A stretch of 17,929 bases of DNA from JBGTBQ01 sp041749275 (GTDB lineage Bacteria; Acidobacteriota; Blastocatellia; Pyrinomonadales; Pyrinomonadaceae), in assembly GCA_041749275.1 (NCBI GenBank), contig JBGTBQ010000055.1, positions 1 to 17,929 of the forward strand, written 5' to 3'. This document shows, one piece after another, positions 1-7,437 of this stretch (its first letter is position 1; every line of letters begins with the position of its first letter). A program made the position numbers and the translations under genes. Under the pieces are notes generated by a model. The model had not been told where the DNA came from, did no database searches, and worked only from the letters and a program-made list of their open reading frames with translations.

Positions 1-425
1 TGCCCGTCATCGTGGGCGAGCGTGAAGTTGATCGCTTCCATCCGCTCGAAATAGTCTTCGTCCATCGCGTGCTGGCCAGCGACACGGTTGTTCGCGGACA
101 CACCGAGGTGGCGGCTCAGCATGGCAATCGAGGGATCGAGCACGGGGAGCGTCGGAATGCTACGCTCACGGCAGAAGGATTCAAGCCGGCCGCGCAAGGC
201 GGAATCGGAAATCGTGTACCAGACGACGCCCGGGGCGGCCTCGATCTCCCGCGTGACGCGGTCGAGCTGGCGTTCGGAGCGGACAAGATAGTAATTGTGC
301 TCAAGTGGCTGCACGTTTTCGAACTGTGCGCAGGCCGCCCGCTGGACGGCGTTTAGCGTCTCGCCGGTGGAGTCCGAGACGAGGTGGACATTGAAATAGA
401 TCGCAGGACGGGTCGGCCGGGTCAT
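1..425 (-). CDS. ppsR: PEP synthase/PPDK regulatory protein (DUF299), partial, C-terminus outside window
   Basis: Reading the minus strand from the ATG at 425 gives 141 codons that run off the left edge of the window. The translation holds HLVSDSTGETLNAV near residue 14 and ends in DYFERMEAINFTLAHDDG. Both are hallmark segments of the DUF299 family, bifunctional kinase/pyrophosphorylases that phosphorylate and dephosphorylate PEP synthase or pyruvate phosphate dikinase. The family is usually about 270-280 residues, so roughly half is visible; the nucleotide-binding P-loop lies in the missing half. The gene is divergent from hemE across a non-coding gap. In Caulobacter and relatives a gene of this family borders the replication origin on the side opposite hemE, and the layout here matches. 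No strong ribosome binding site is seen before the ATG, but the start fits the family's N-terminus. Whether the target is PpsA or PPDK cannot be told. Confidence 0.9.
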   Translation of the reverse strand, partial: MTRPTRPAIYFNVHLVSDSTGETLNAVQRAACAQFENVQPLEHNYYLVRSERQLDRVTREIEAAPGVVWYTISDSALRGRLESFCRERSIPTLPVLDPSIAMLSRHLGVSANNRVAGQHAMDEDYFERMEAINFTLAHDDG

Positions 426-464
426 GCGCCTGTCTAGCCGGGGCGTCCCGTTTTGCACAAGGGT

Positions 465-662
465 TGTGACTCGCCTGTGGAATCCGCCCTGCCCCACAGG
501 GAGTCACACGCATTCCACAACCGGGCGAATTCGACTCCGCCCTGATCCCGGCTTGTTCCATCCTGTGATTCCAGGGCGGCCTTTAACCTTGCGTTAACCA
601 TTGAGACTCGTGAAGATTCCATTCACCTCTGAGGCGAGTGGCGCATGTGACTCGCTTGTGGA
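465..662. repeat. Triplicated origin motif GTGACTCGCNTGTGGA (two direct, one inverted)
   Basis: TGTGACTCGCCTGTGGA at 465-481 recurs at 646-662 with one mismatch (16 of 17). An inverted copy with one base missing lies at 493-508 (CCCACAGGGAGTCACA). Each copy pairs a DnaA-like TGTGG/CCACA core with a GACTC word. These look like origin iterons, possibly composite sites for DnaA and a second factor. Confidence 0.6.
583..597. promoter_or_regulatory. CtrA binding site TTAA-N7-TTAA
   Basis: The sequence TTAACCTTGCGTTAA has two TTAA half-sites spaced exactly seven bases apart, the known CtrA recognition pattern of alphaproteobacteria. Its place between ppsR and hemE fits the role known in Caulobacter, where CtrA bound in the origin represses replication initiation and affects hemE transcription. 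Confidence 0.75.
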
Positions 663-770
663 TTTTGGTGGACAAGGCCTGAAAAACGACGCTCTCCAAT
701 CTATCATCACCTTCATAACTATAAGTGCCCTGACGGGCCCGTTTGAAATCGGATGGAAAGGGTTTGGCGA

Positions 771-1808
771 ATGACGCCTACCGGCGGGAAAAAATTTCTG
801 GAAGTGCTGGCTGGGAAACCGGCATCCCCTCCTCCCGTCTGGATGATGCGGCAGGCGGGCCGGCACCTTCCGGAATACCTGGAAACCCGTGCGCGGGCTC
901 GTGATTTCCTGGATTTCTGCTACACGCCTTCGCTGGCCGCCGAAGCAACGCTGCAGCCGGTTCGCCGGTATGGGATGGACGCGGCGATCCTGTTTGCCGA
1001 CATCCTGCTGATCCTCGATGCAATGGGTCTTGGGGTCACCTTCGAGAAGGGCGAAGGCCCGCTGGTCGAAGTGATCAACGGACCGGCGGATCTGGCGCGG
1101 GTCAAACCGCAGGCCGCGGCGGACAAGCTGTCGCCCGTTTATGAAACCGTCTCGCGTGTGAAAGCACAGCTCCCCGCATCCTGCGCGCTCATCGGATTTG
1201 CCGGATCCCCGTGGACCGTGACGCTCTACGCCGTCGAGGGCCGGGGCAAGACGGACAAGTCGATGGCCTGGCGCTGGGCGCATGGCCGCAAGGATGATCT
1301 TGCCGCAGCGATGGATCTCGTGGGCGAAGCGACGGCGCATTATCTCGCCGCCCAGGTCGAGGCCGGCGCCGATGCGCTGATGCTGTTCGACAGCTGGGCC
1401 GAGGGCTTGCCGGACAATATCTTCGAGGAAGTGATCATCGCGCCGACGAAGAAGCTCGTTGCCCGGCTTCGGGGCATGGGCGTGACCGTGCCGATCATCG
1501 GCTTTCCGCGCGGCGCCGGCGTGATGCTGCCCGATTATGTGGCGGCGACCGGCGTGACGGGTGTCGGGCTTGATACGGCGGCCCTGCCGAAATTCATCAA
1601 CAGCACGCTGCCGCCCAACTTTCCGGTCCAGGGGCACCTCGATCCGCTGTTGCTGATCGAGGGAGGTGCGCGTCTTGACGCACGGGTCGACCAGCTTCTG
1701 GACGCGTACCGCGGCCGCCCCCATATCTTCAATCTTGGCCACGGGGTTCGCCCCGAAACGCCGATTGCGAACGTCGAGCGCGTTCTGGCCCGGATTCGAA
1801 AAGGATAA
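771..1808 (+). CDS. hemE: Uroporphyrinogen decarboxylase
   Basis: This is the cytosolic enzyme that removes four acetate carboxyls from uroporphyrinogen III to give coproporphyrinogen III in heme synthesis. Visible family blocks are RQAGRHLPEY near the N-terminus, FADIL (conserved Asp), GFAGSPWTVTLYAVEG, FDSWAE, GFPRGAG, QGHLDP and the C-terminal FNLGHGV. From the ATG at 771 the protein is 345 residues, the usual length. I prefer this start because GGAAAGGG at 755-762 is a good ribosome binding site 8 bases upstream. An in-frame ATG at 753 would add six residues and place that site inside the gene. The usual Tyr of RQAGRY is His, and the following PEYR is PEYL. hemH follows after 8 bases, so hemE-hemH-hemJ form an operon. 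Its promoter must lie in the origin region, as in Caulobacter. Confidence 0.95.
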   Translation: MTPTGGKKFLEVLAGKPASPPPVWMMRQAGRHLPEYLETRARARDFLDFCYTPSLAAEATLQPVRRYGMDAAILFADILLILDAMGLGVTFEKGEGPLVEVINGPADLARVKPQAAADKLSPVYETVSRVKAQLPASCALIGFAGSPWTVTLYAVEGRGKTDKSMAWRWAHGRKDDLAAAMDLVGEATAHYLAAQVEAGADALMLFDSWAEGLPDNIFEEVIIAPTKKLVARLRGMGVTVPIIGFPRGAGVMLPDYVAATGVTGVGLDTAALPKFINSTLPPNFPVQGHLDPLLLIEGGARLDARVDQLLDAYRGRPHIFNLGHGVRPETPIANVERVLARIRKG

Positions 1809-1816
1809 GTCCGCTT

Positions 1817-2890
1817 ATGGGCCGCAAGATCGCCGTCGTATTGTTCAATCTCGGCGGCCCGGACAAACCGGCTTCTGTGCAGCCTTTTCTGAAAAACCTG
1901 TTCCGCGACCCGGCCATCATCCGCGCGCCGTTGCCACTGCGCTGGTTCCTGGCGCGGCTGATCTCGCGCACGAGGGCACCGGCTGTGATCAAGAACTACG
2001 CGATGATGGATGCGGGCGGCGGGTCTCCCCTCCTCCGGGAAACCGAATTGCAGGCGCGCGCACTTGAGGCGGAATTGTCGAGCTCACTGCCTGGCGACGA
2101 GGTGAAGTGTTTCATCGCCATGCGCTACTGGCACCCGTTCACCGAAGAAGCCGCAGCCGACGTGAAACGCTGGGGCGCCGATGAGGTGGTCCTGCTGCCG
2201 CTCTATCCGCAATTCTCGACGACCACGACCGGGTCTTCGCTGACCGCCTGGAAAGCGGCCTTCAAGGGCAAGGCGAAGACCATCTGCTGCTATCCGTTCG
2301 AAGAGAATTTTGTCTCCGCGCATATCAACCGGATCCTCGAAGCGCATGTCCGCGCCGGGGCGCCCGAGCAGGTGACGTTGCTGCTGTCGGCGCACGGCCT
2401 GCCAGAACAGGTGGTCCGCGAAGGGGATCCTTACCAGTGGCAATGCGAGGCGCTTGCCGAGATGATTGCTGGCCGGGTGCCAGCGCACTGGGAAGTGATT
2501 CCCTGCTACCAGTCCCGAGTAGGCCCGCTCAAATGGATCGGCCCGGCGACGGAAGCCGAGGTGGAACGCGCGGCAAAGGCCCGCAAGCACATCCTGATCG
2601 CGCCGATCGCCTTCGTGTCCGAACATATCGAAACGCTGGTCGAGCTCGGCGAGGAATACCGCCTCGTCGCGGAAAAAGACGGCGCGGCGAGCTATACCCG
2701 TGTCGAAGCGCTGGGCACGCATCCGGGGTTCATCCGCACGCTGGTGGAGGAAACGGTCGCTGCGCTGGGCATGAAAGCCGAGATCCGCTCCTGCGCCGGG
2801 GGTCGGCTTTGCCCGTCGGACTGGACGGGCTGCCCGCATGCCGCCACACATCACAAGGCGGGCGAGCGGATGGTCGAGACCGCGCATTAG
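1817..2890 (+). CDS. hemH: Ferrochelatase
   Basis: The 357-residue product inserts Fe2+ into protoporphyrin IX, the last step of protoporphyrin-dependent heme synthesis, as a soluble or membrane-associated protein. It starts with the family signature VVLFNLGGPDKP. It then shows RYWHPF, LPLYPQFSTTTTGSS, the catalytic-His block SAHGLPEQV (about residue 190), YQSRVGPLKWIGP, and FVSEHIETL with the conserved metal-site Glu (about residue 269). The C-terminal tail has three cysteines in CAGGRLC and the following GCP. [2Fe-2S] ferrochelatases with C-terminal Cys ligands are known in Caulobacter, so an Fe-S cluster is plausible here but is an inference. AAGGAT at 1801-1806, within the end of hemE, can serve as ribosome binding site. 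hemJ starts 8 bases after the stop. Confidence 0.95.
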   Translation: MGRKIAVVLFNLGGPDKPASVQPFLKNLFRDPAIIRAPLPLRWFLARLISRTRAPAVIKNYAMMDAGGGSPLLRETELQARALEAELSSSLPGDEVKCFIAMRYWHPFTEEAAADVKRWGADEVVLLPLYPQFSTTTTGSSLTAWKAAFKGKAKTICCYPFEENFVSAHINRILEAHVRAGAPEQVTLLLSAHGLPEQVVREGDPYQWQCEALAEMIAGRVPAHWEVIPCYQSRVGPLKWIGPATEAEVERAAKARKHILIAPIAFVSEHIETLVELGEEYRLVAEKDGAASYTRVEALGTHPGFIRTLVEETVAALGMKAEIRSCAGGRLCPSDWTGCPHAATHHKAGERMVETAH

Positions 2891-2898
2891 GGGCCAGC

Positions 2899-3342
2899 AT
2901 GGATATCTATAACTGGGCAAAAGCGGCGCATCTCATCTTCGTGGTCGCCCTGATGGCCGGCCTGCTGGTCTATCCGCGCTACAAGATCCACCAGCTGTCG
3001 AGCCAGCCAGGCGAACCCCTGTTCGAGACCATGAAGGACGCTTCGGCACGGCTGAACCGCATCATCCTGAATCCAAGTATTGGACTCGTCTGGATATTCG
3101 GGATCCTGATGGTGTACCTAGACTGGCAACGCGGTGGGCAAATCTTCCTGCAGCCCTGGTTTCATGTGAAACTTCTGCTGGTTATCGGAATCACCGGCCT
3201 TCATGGCTACTTCGTCGGGCTCGGCCGTAAGGTCGATGCGGTCTCCGGCATGGTCCAGGCCAAGCGCCTGCGCATGATGAACGAGGTGCCGTTCATCCTG
3301 ATGATCGGAGTGGTGATCCTTGTGATCGTGAAGCCATTCTGA
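2899..3342 (+). CDS. hemJ: Protoporphyrinogen IX oxidase HemJ (membrane protein)
   Basis: The 147-residue protein is a four-helix inner-membrane protein of the HemJ (UPF0093) family, which oxidises protoporphyrinogen IX to protoporphyrin IX with a bound heme b in many Gram-negative bacteria. Hydrophobic segments lie at about 7-25, 55-73, 85-105 and 125-145. Family marks are the N-terminal KAAHLIFVV with a conserved His, LVYPRY, LNPS, and WFHVKL with a second conserved His. The ATG at 2899 is chosen because it gives the standard family length and N-terminus; the reading frame stays open upstream within hemH, but that part looks like a shadow. The product of this step is the substrate of the adjacent hemH. 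The order hemE-hemH-hemJ-rho is a known alphaproteobacterial type. Confidence 0.9.
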   Translation: MDIYNWAKAAHLIFVVALMAGLLVYPRYKIHQLSSQPGEPLFETMKDASARLNRIILNPSIGLVWIFGILMVYLDWQRGGQIFLQPWFHVKLLLVIGITGLHGYFVGLGRKVDAVSGMVQAKRLRMMNEVPFILMIGVVILVIVKPF

Positions 3343-3481
3343 TCCTCCAGCCTTTCCGGCTTGACGTTTCCGGGCAAATTGGCGATGAGGGGGTGCATGC
3401 CGGTGCGCCCAGTCCTCGTGGCGCCCATACTTTCCCTGACCGGCACTCCCCTCGCAAGATCCAAAATCCGGACCGCTCCGA

Positions 3482-5206
3482 ATGGCTTCCTCGATGCTCG
3501 ACAACCTTACCAGCGTGACTCTGCGCGAACTTAAGGCGAAGTCGCCTGAGGAACTCCTCCTCTACGCCGAAGAGCTTGAGGTCGAAAATGCGTCCTCGAT
3601 GCGTACCCAGGATATGCTTTTCGCGATCCTGAAGGAGCTGGCGGACAGCGAAGTCGAGATCACGGGCCAGGGTGTGCTCGAGGTTCTGGTCGACGGCTTC
3701 GGCTTCCTGCGCTCGCCGGAATCCAACTACCTGCCGGGTCCGGACGACATCTATGTCAGCCCCGAAGTTCTCAAGAAGGCGAACATCCGCACCGGCGATA
3801 CGGTCGAAGGACCGATCATCGCGCCGCAGGATTCCGAGCGCTACTTCGCGCTGACCGATGTCAGCCGGATCAATTTCGAAGACCCGGACAAGGCCAACAA
3901 AAAGGTCCACTTCGACAACCTGACGCCGCTCTATCCGGACCGCCGCCTGAAAATGGAAAGCCGCGATCCGACCAAGAAGGATCGCTCCGGCCGCGTCATC
4001 GACATTGTCGCCCCGATCGGCAAGGGCCAGCGCGCCCTGATCGTCGCTCCGCCCCGGACGGGTAAAACGGTGCTGATGCAGAACATCGCGTCGGCCATCG
4101 AGGAGAACCACCCCGAGTGCTACCTGATCGTTCTCCTGATCGACGAGCGCCCGGAAGAAGTGACCGACATGCGCCGCACCGTGAAGGGCGAGGTCATTGC
4201 CTCAACCTTCGACGAGCCGGCGACCCGCCACGTCCAGGTCGCCGAGATGGTGATCGAGAAAGCCAAGCGCCTCGTCGAGCACAAGCGCGATGTGGTCATC
4301 CTGCTCGACTCGATCACGCGCCTCGGCCGCGCCTACAACACGACGGTCCCGTCCTCCGGCAAGGTGCTGACCGGCGGTGTGGATGCCAACGCGCTGCAAC
4401 GCCCGAAACGTTTCTTCGGCGCTGCACGTAATGTCGAGAATGGTGGATCGCTGACCATCGTTGCCACCGCCCTGATCGTCGCGCCGCCCCGGACGGGCAA
4501 GACGATGCTCCTCCAGACTATCGCCAACTCGGTCGCGCAGAACCACCCCGAAGTGACGCTCATCGTGCTCCTCATTGACGAGCGCCCCGAAGAGGTCACC
4601 GACATGCAGCGCTCGGTCAATGGCGAGGTCATCTCCTCCACCTTCGATGAACCGCCGACGCGCCACGTTCAGGTCGCCGACATGGTCATTGAGAAAGCCA
4701 AGCGCCTCGTCGAGCACAAGCGCGATGTGGTTATCCTGCTCGACAGCTTGACGCGCCTCGCGCGCGCGCACAACGCGGTCGTCCCGCCATCGGGCAAAAT
4801 CCTCTCCGGCGGTATTGACGCAAACGCATTGCAACGCCCGAAGCGCTTTTTCGGCGCGGCCCGCAACATCGAGGAGGGCGGCAGTTTGACGATTATCGCC
4901 ACGGCGCTCATTGATACCGGCTCGCGCATGGATGACGTGATCTTCGAGGAGTTCAAGGGCACCGGAAACAGTGAAATCCATCTCGACCGGCGCCTCTCCG
5001 ACAAGCGACTCTTCCCGGCCATTGACCTTCAACGTTCCGGGACACGCAAAGAGGAACTTCTCATCTCGAAGGAAGACCTCAACCGTATCTGGGTCATGCG
5101 CCGAGTCCTCAACCCACTCTCGCCCGTCGAGCAGATGGAAGTCGTCCTCGAACGGCTTGGCAAGACCAAGTCGAATGCGGATTTCCTCGCCTCAATGCAA
5201 ACTTAG
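3482..5206 (+). CDS. rho: Transcription termination factor Rho, chimeric, with duplicated ATPase core
   Basis: Rho is a hexameric RNA-dependent helicase of about 420 residues; this ORF encodes 574. Residues 1-329 are a normal alphaproteobacterial Rho start: Rho-N helices, a cold-shock RNA-binding fold (GVLEVLVDGFGFLRSPESNYL, from about residue 64), and an ATPase core with P-loop APPRTGKT at 189-196, IDERPEEVTDM and VVILLDS. After GGSLTIVATALI the sequence does not go on to DTGSRMD but restarts at a second P-loop (334-341), 145 residues after the first. From there it continues through DTGSRMD, EEFKGTGNSE and the normal C-terminus. The two cores are similar but clearly diverged, with different synonymous codons. 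The first core lacks its Q/R-loop region and arginine finger. Rho followed by mnmE is expected in Alphaproteobacteria, whereas glgA follows here. I infer a chimeric join between rho genes of two organisms. No strong ribosome binding site precedes the ATG. Confidence 0.85.
   Translation: MASSMLDNLTSVTLRELKAKSPEELLLYAEELEVENASSMRTQDMLFAILKELADSEVEITGQGVLEVLVDGFGFLRSPESNYLPGPDDIYVSPEVLKKANIRTGDTVEGPIIAPQDSERYFALTDVSRINFEDPDKANKKVHFDNLTPLYPDRRLKMESRDPTKKDRSGRVIDIVAPIGKGQRALIVAPPRTGKTVLMQNIASAIEENHPECYLIVLLIDERPEEVTDMRRTVKGEVIASTFDEPATRHVQVAEMVIEKAKRLVEHKRDVVILLDSITRLGRAYNTTVPSSGKVLTGGVDANALQRPKRFFGAARNVENGGSLTIVATALIVAPPRTGKTMLLQTIANSVAQNHPEVTLIVLLIDERPEEVTDMQRSVNGEVISSTFDEPPTRHVQVADMVIEKAKRLVEHKRDVVILLDSLTRLARAHNAVVPPSGKILSGGIDANALQRPKRFFGAARNIEEGGSLTIIATALIDTGSRMDDVIFEEFKGTGNSEIHLDRRLSDKRLFPAIDLQRSGTRKEELLISKEDLNRIWVMRRVLNPLSPVEQMEVVLERLGKTKSNADFLASMQT
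4469..4478. other. Junction between the two rho genes (10-base shared word)
   Basis: GCCCTGATCG would be expected both in the alphaproteobacterial ATALID segment and before the P-loop of the second gene (ALIVAPPRTGKT). A 14-base version of the same word (GCCCTGATCGTCGC) occurs at 4034-4047 and 4469-4482, so the repeat period is 435 bases. Left of this point the genes are alphaproteobacterial; right of it they are not. Confidence 0.7.
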
Positions 5207-5214
5207 TGGTTAGG

Positions 5215-5275
5215 TTCCAGCGGTCAGGTTTCAGCTTAAAAACGCCGAGTTTTGGCTGAAAGCTGGCCGCTGGAA
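5215..5275. terminator. Long hairpin after rho
   Basis: Arms 5215-5235 and 5255-5275 are 21 bases each and pair at 19 of 21 positions, with a 19-base loop that can itself pair further (AAAAC with GTTTT). The hairpin starts 9 bases after the rho stop. There is no run of T directly after it, so it may protect or end the rho mRNA, or be a REP-like repeat. Related AGCTG words recur at 5274-5283. Confidence 0.5.
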
Positions 5276-5288
5276 GCTGACCGCTTTC

Positions 5289-5319
5289 TTGACAAAAACC
5301 GCCCCGCCCCGCATAGTAT
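5289..5319 (+). promoter_or_regulatory. Sigma-70-like promoter for glgA
   Basis: A perfect -35 TTGACA lies at 5289-5294. The -10 is CATAGT at 5312-5317 (17-base spacer) or TAGTAT at 5314-5319 (19-base spacer). It lies between the post-rho hairpin and glgA, leaving a leader of about 50 bases. Confidence 0.55.
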
Positions 5320-5376
5320 TGCTTCCTAGTTTTAGCAACTGAAGTTCATATTTTTTAGTCTCTCCGTGGGGGCGCG

Positions 5377-6816
5377 GTGTCTGGAAAAAGCTTGCGCGTC
5401 GCGATCCTTTCGTCCGAAGCAGTGCCTTTCGCCAAGACGGGAGGTCTTGGTGATGTGGCTGGCGCGCTTCCTAAAGCGCTGACGGAGGTGGGTGCGGAGG
5501 CAGTCCTTATCCATCCCCTTCATGGGCAGACTGAGCGAAAGTTTTTAAGTGAGCAGGTCTTTGACAACCTAGAGGTCGAGTGGCTCGGCCAGATGCGCCG
5601 CGTCTCCGTCTGGTACAGCGAGGCGACGGGCGCCGGGACGTTCCTCATCAACGCGCCGGAATATTTCATGCGCCCCGACGTGTATGGCTACCGCGACGAC
5701 CACGAGCGTTTCGCTTTCTTCTGTCGCGCCGCGCTGGCCCTGCTGAGTCGGCTTGGCCCCGCGCCCGATATCATTCACGGCAACGACTGGCCGTGCGGTT
5801 TCGCAATGGTGTGGGTGAAAGCGGGTCGCCCCTATGGTGGCTTTCTCTCGCGCACACGGACGCTATATTCAATTCACAATCTCGCCTATCAAGGTATGTT
5901 CGACCCCGACGACCTCTGGCGTCTCGGTTTTAGAGACGGTGAAGAGAAGAACGTCTTTCTCAAGGATACGGTGGCGGCGGCCCTCAAGGCCGGGCTGATG
6001 ACGGCGGACGCGCTCTCGACCGTGAGCCGCCGCTACTCCTTTGAGATACAGACGCCGGAGCATGGGCATGGCCTCGACTGGCTCCTGCGAATGCGAAGCG
6101 ACCGGCTCATCGGCATCACCAACGGCGTTGACTACGAAGTGTGGAACCCGGAGACCGACTCGCACCTCGCGGCGAACTACTCGATGGAAGACCTCTCCGG
6201 CAAGCAGGAATGCAAGCTCGATCTGCTGCGCCGCTTCGGTCTTCCGGAAGAGCCTGACCGGCCCATCATCGCCACTGTTTCGCGTTTGACGGCGCAGAAG
6301 GGTTACGACCTGATTAAACAGGCCGCCGGACGGATGCTTGACACGGGCGCTTTCTTCATCGCGCTCGGTGCGGGCGCGAGCGAGTACGAGGATTTTTTGC
6401 AGGCGCTGCATGACCATGCGCCGGGACGCGTCGGCATCTTTAAGGGCTTCAGCGAGCCGCTCGCGCACCAGATCGAGGCGGGCGCGGACATCTTCCTGAT
6501 GCCCTCGCACTACGAGCCTTGCGGCCTGAACCAGATGTACAGTATGCGCTACGGCACGGTGCCGGTCGTGCGCGCGACCGGGGGACTCGACGATACGGTT
6601 GAGAACTTCGACCGCGCCCGTGGCACGGGCAACGGCTTTAAGTTCGGCCCCTATTCGCCGCACGCGATGCTTGAAAAACTCTACGAGGCCCTCTACTGTT
6701 ATCGCCAGCCGGAAGTGTGGCGCACGATTCAGTTGAACGGGATGCGCGAGGATAATTCATGGGCGGCGGCGGCGCGCAAGTACGTCGAGGTTTATCGCGC
6801 GGTCACGGAGATGTGA
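5377..6816 (+). CDS. glgA: Glycogen synthase (ADP-glucose, GT5 family)
   Basis: The 479-residue protein matches the usual bacterial GlgA length (about 475-480). It transfers glucose from ADP-glucose to the growing alpha-1,4-glucan in the cytosol. The N-terminal nucleotide-sugar motif KTGGLGD is at residues 20-26, followed by HGNDWPCG, YSIHNLAYQGMF, GITNGVDYEVWNP, TVSRLTAQKGYDLI, and the C-terminal catalytic block PSHYEPCGLNQMYSMRYGTVPVVRATGGLDDTV. The start is a GTG at 5377 with a G-rich stretch a few bases upstream; it is chosen because it puts KTGGLGD at the normal distance. The HDWH motif usual at the acceptor site is changed to NDWP. The gene stands alone, with no glgB or glgC beside it, and has its own promoter. 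It is the first complete gene of the second genome. Confidence 0.93.
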   Translation: MSGKSLRVAILSSEAVPFAKTGGLGDVAGALPKALTEVGAEAVLIHPLHGQTERKFLSEQVFDNLEVEWLGQMRRVSVWYSEATGAGTFLINAPEYFMRPDVYGYRDDHERFAFFCRAALALLSRLGPAPDIIHGNDWPCGFAMVWVKAGRPYGGFLSRTRTLYSIHNLAYQGMFDPDDLWRLGFRDGEEKNVFLKDTVAAALKAGLMTADALSTVSRRYSFEIQTPEHGHGLDWLLRMRSDRLIGITNGVDYEVWNPETDSHLAANYSMEDLSGKQECKLDLLRRFGLPEEPDRPIIATVSRLTAQKGYDLIKQAAGRMLDTGAFFIALGAGASEYEDFLQALHDHAPGRVGIFKGFSEPLAHQIEAGADIFLMPSHYEPCGLNQMYSMRYGTVPVVRATGGLDDTVENFDRARGTGNGFKFGPYSPHAMLEKLYEALYCYRQPEVWRTIQLNGMREDNSWAAAARKYVEVYRAVTEM

Positions 6817-6936
6817 TGCGGGGCGGCGACGACAGCCGCCGGAACGTTGGGCAACCGGTTTTCATCTAAGCACCAGGACGGGTTTGAAAGTCGCATACTT
6901 TCTCGCCCGCCGGGGTTATCAGCAAGGAGTATCAGC

Positions 6937-7281
6937 ATGAGTGAACATGTGAAAGATGTCAGTGACAGCAGCTTTGAAGCGGACGTTTTGAAATCAGACC
7001 ACCCTGTCCTCGTAGACTTCTGGGCGCAATGGTGCGCGCCCTGCCGCATGCTCGCGCCGACGGTCGAGGCCGTCGCCGAGAAGTATGCCGGGAGCGCCAA
7101 TGTCGTCAAGCTCAACGTTGACGACAACCCGCAAATCTCGCAACGCTACGGCATCAAGGGCATCCCGACCCTGATTCTTTTTAAGAACGGCAAGGAAGAG
7201 GAGCGCGTTGTCGGCGCAACCTCGAAGGATGCCATTTCGCGGATGATTGACAAGCACGTCGGCACCGCCGCGAGTGCTTAA
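6937..7281 (+). CDS. trxA: Thioredoxin
   Basis: The product has 114 residues, the typical thioredoxin size. It carries the redox motif WCAPC at residues 32-36, the buried Asp in LVDFWAQW, and the cis-proline in GIKGIPTLILF. It reduces disulfides in cytosolic proteins and is recycled by thioredoxin reductase, which is not in the window. The ATG at 6937 is chosen over an in-frame ATG at 6847 because AAGGAG at 6924-6929 sits 7 bases before it and the extra upstream residues do not fit the family. The 120-base gap after glgA has no obvious terminator, so read-through from glgA is possible. Confidence 0.93.
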   Translation: MSEHVKDVSDSSFEADVLKSDHPVLVDFWAQWCAPCRMLAPTVEAVAEKYAGSANVVKLNVDDNPQISQRYGIKGIPTLILFKNGKEEERVVGATSKDAISRMIDKHVGTAASA

Positions 7282-7437
7282 CATCTCTATCCCAGTTTGG
7301 TGGCGCGGGCAGTGTTCAGGGTTGACGCGCGCTCGCGCCATCATTGTGTCGTGCGGCAGTACTTCGCGACGGCAGCTTCATCCTTTCGGCCCGCGCTGTT
7401 TTCCCGGCGATGGCGGACAGGCCGCGGAATCCCTGCG

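Larger units (their letters stand above)
426..770. other. oriC: Predicted chromosomal replication origin (Caulobacter-type Cori) between ppsR and hemE
   Basis: This 345-base stretch between divergent ppsR and hemE has no coding sequence. It carries a TTTTGCACA DnaA box at 451-459, matching the TTWTNCACA consensus exactly. Degenerate CCACA-type boxes occur at 476-484 (minus), 490-498, 511-519, 657-665 (minus, AAATCCACA) and 667-675 (minus). A perfect CtrA site TTAA-N7-TTAA lies at 583-597, and a composite motif GTGACTCGCNTGTGGA is repeated. The 680-725 segment next to hemE is the most AT-rich and could be the unwinding element, the hemE promoter, or both. In Caulobacter crescentus the origin lies between these same two genes and is controlled by DnaA and CtrA. 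Assigning origin function here is inference from synteny plus motifs. Confidence 0.75.

Noticed and set aside
594..1742. Minus-strand ORF of 382 codons opposite hemE
   Set aside because: It is the antisense shadow of a clear hemE in GC-rich DNA; the translation is rich in Arg, His and Gln and shows no domain. The same holds for 2084-2920, 4202-5032, 5869-6663 and 8053-9150.
3343..3481. Possible promoter or leader before rho (TTGACG at 3361)
   Set aside because: No acceptable -10 at the right spacing and no clear hairpin; too weak to list.
4034..4904. Natural tandem duplication inside one rho gene
   Set aside because: The two cores differ too much in protein and codon choice for a recent duplication, and the gene neighbourhood changes type across the seam. 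A join between organisms explains more.
7297..7437. N-terminal extension of the YkgJ-like protein
   Set aside because: The frame is open but its residues look like translated non-coding DNA, and an ATG at 7438 gives a normal protein.
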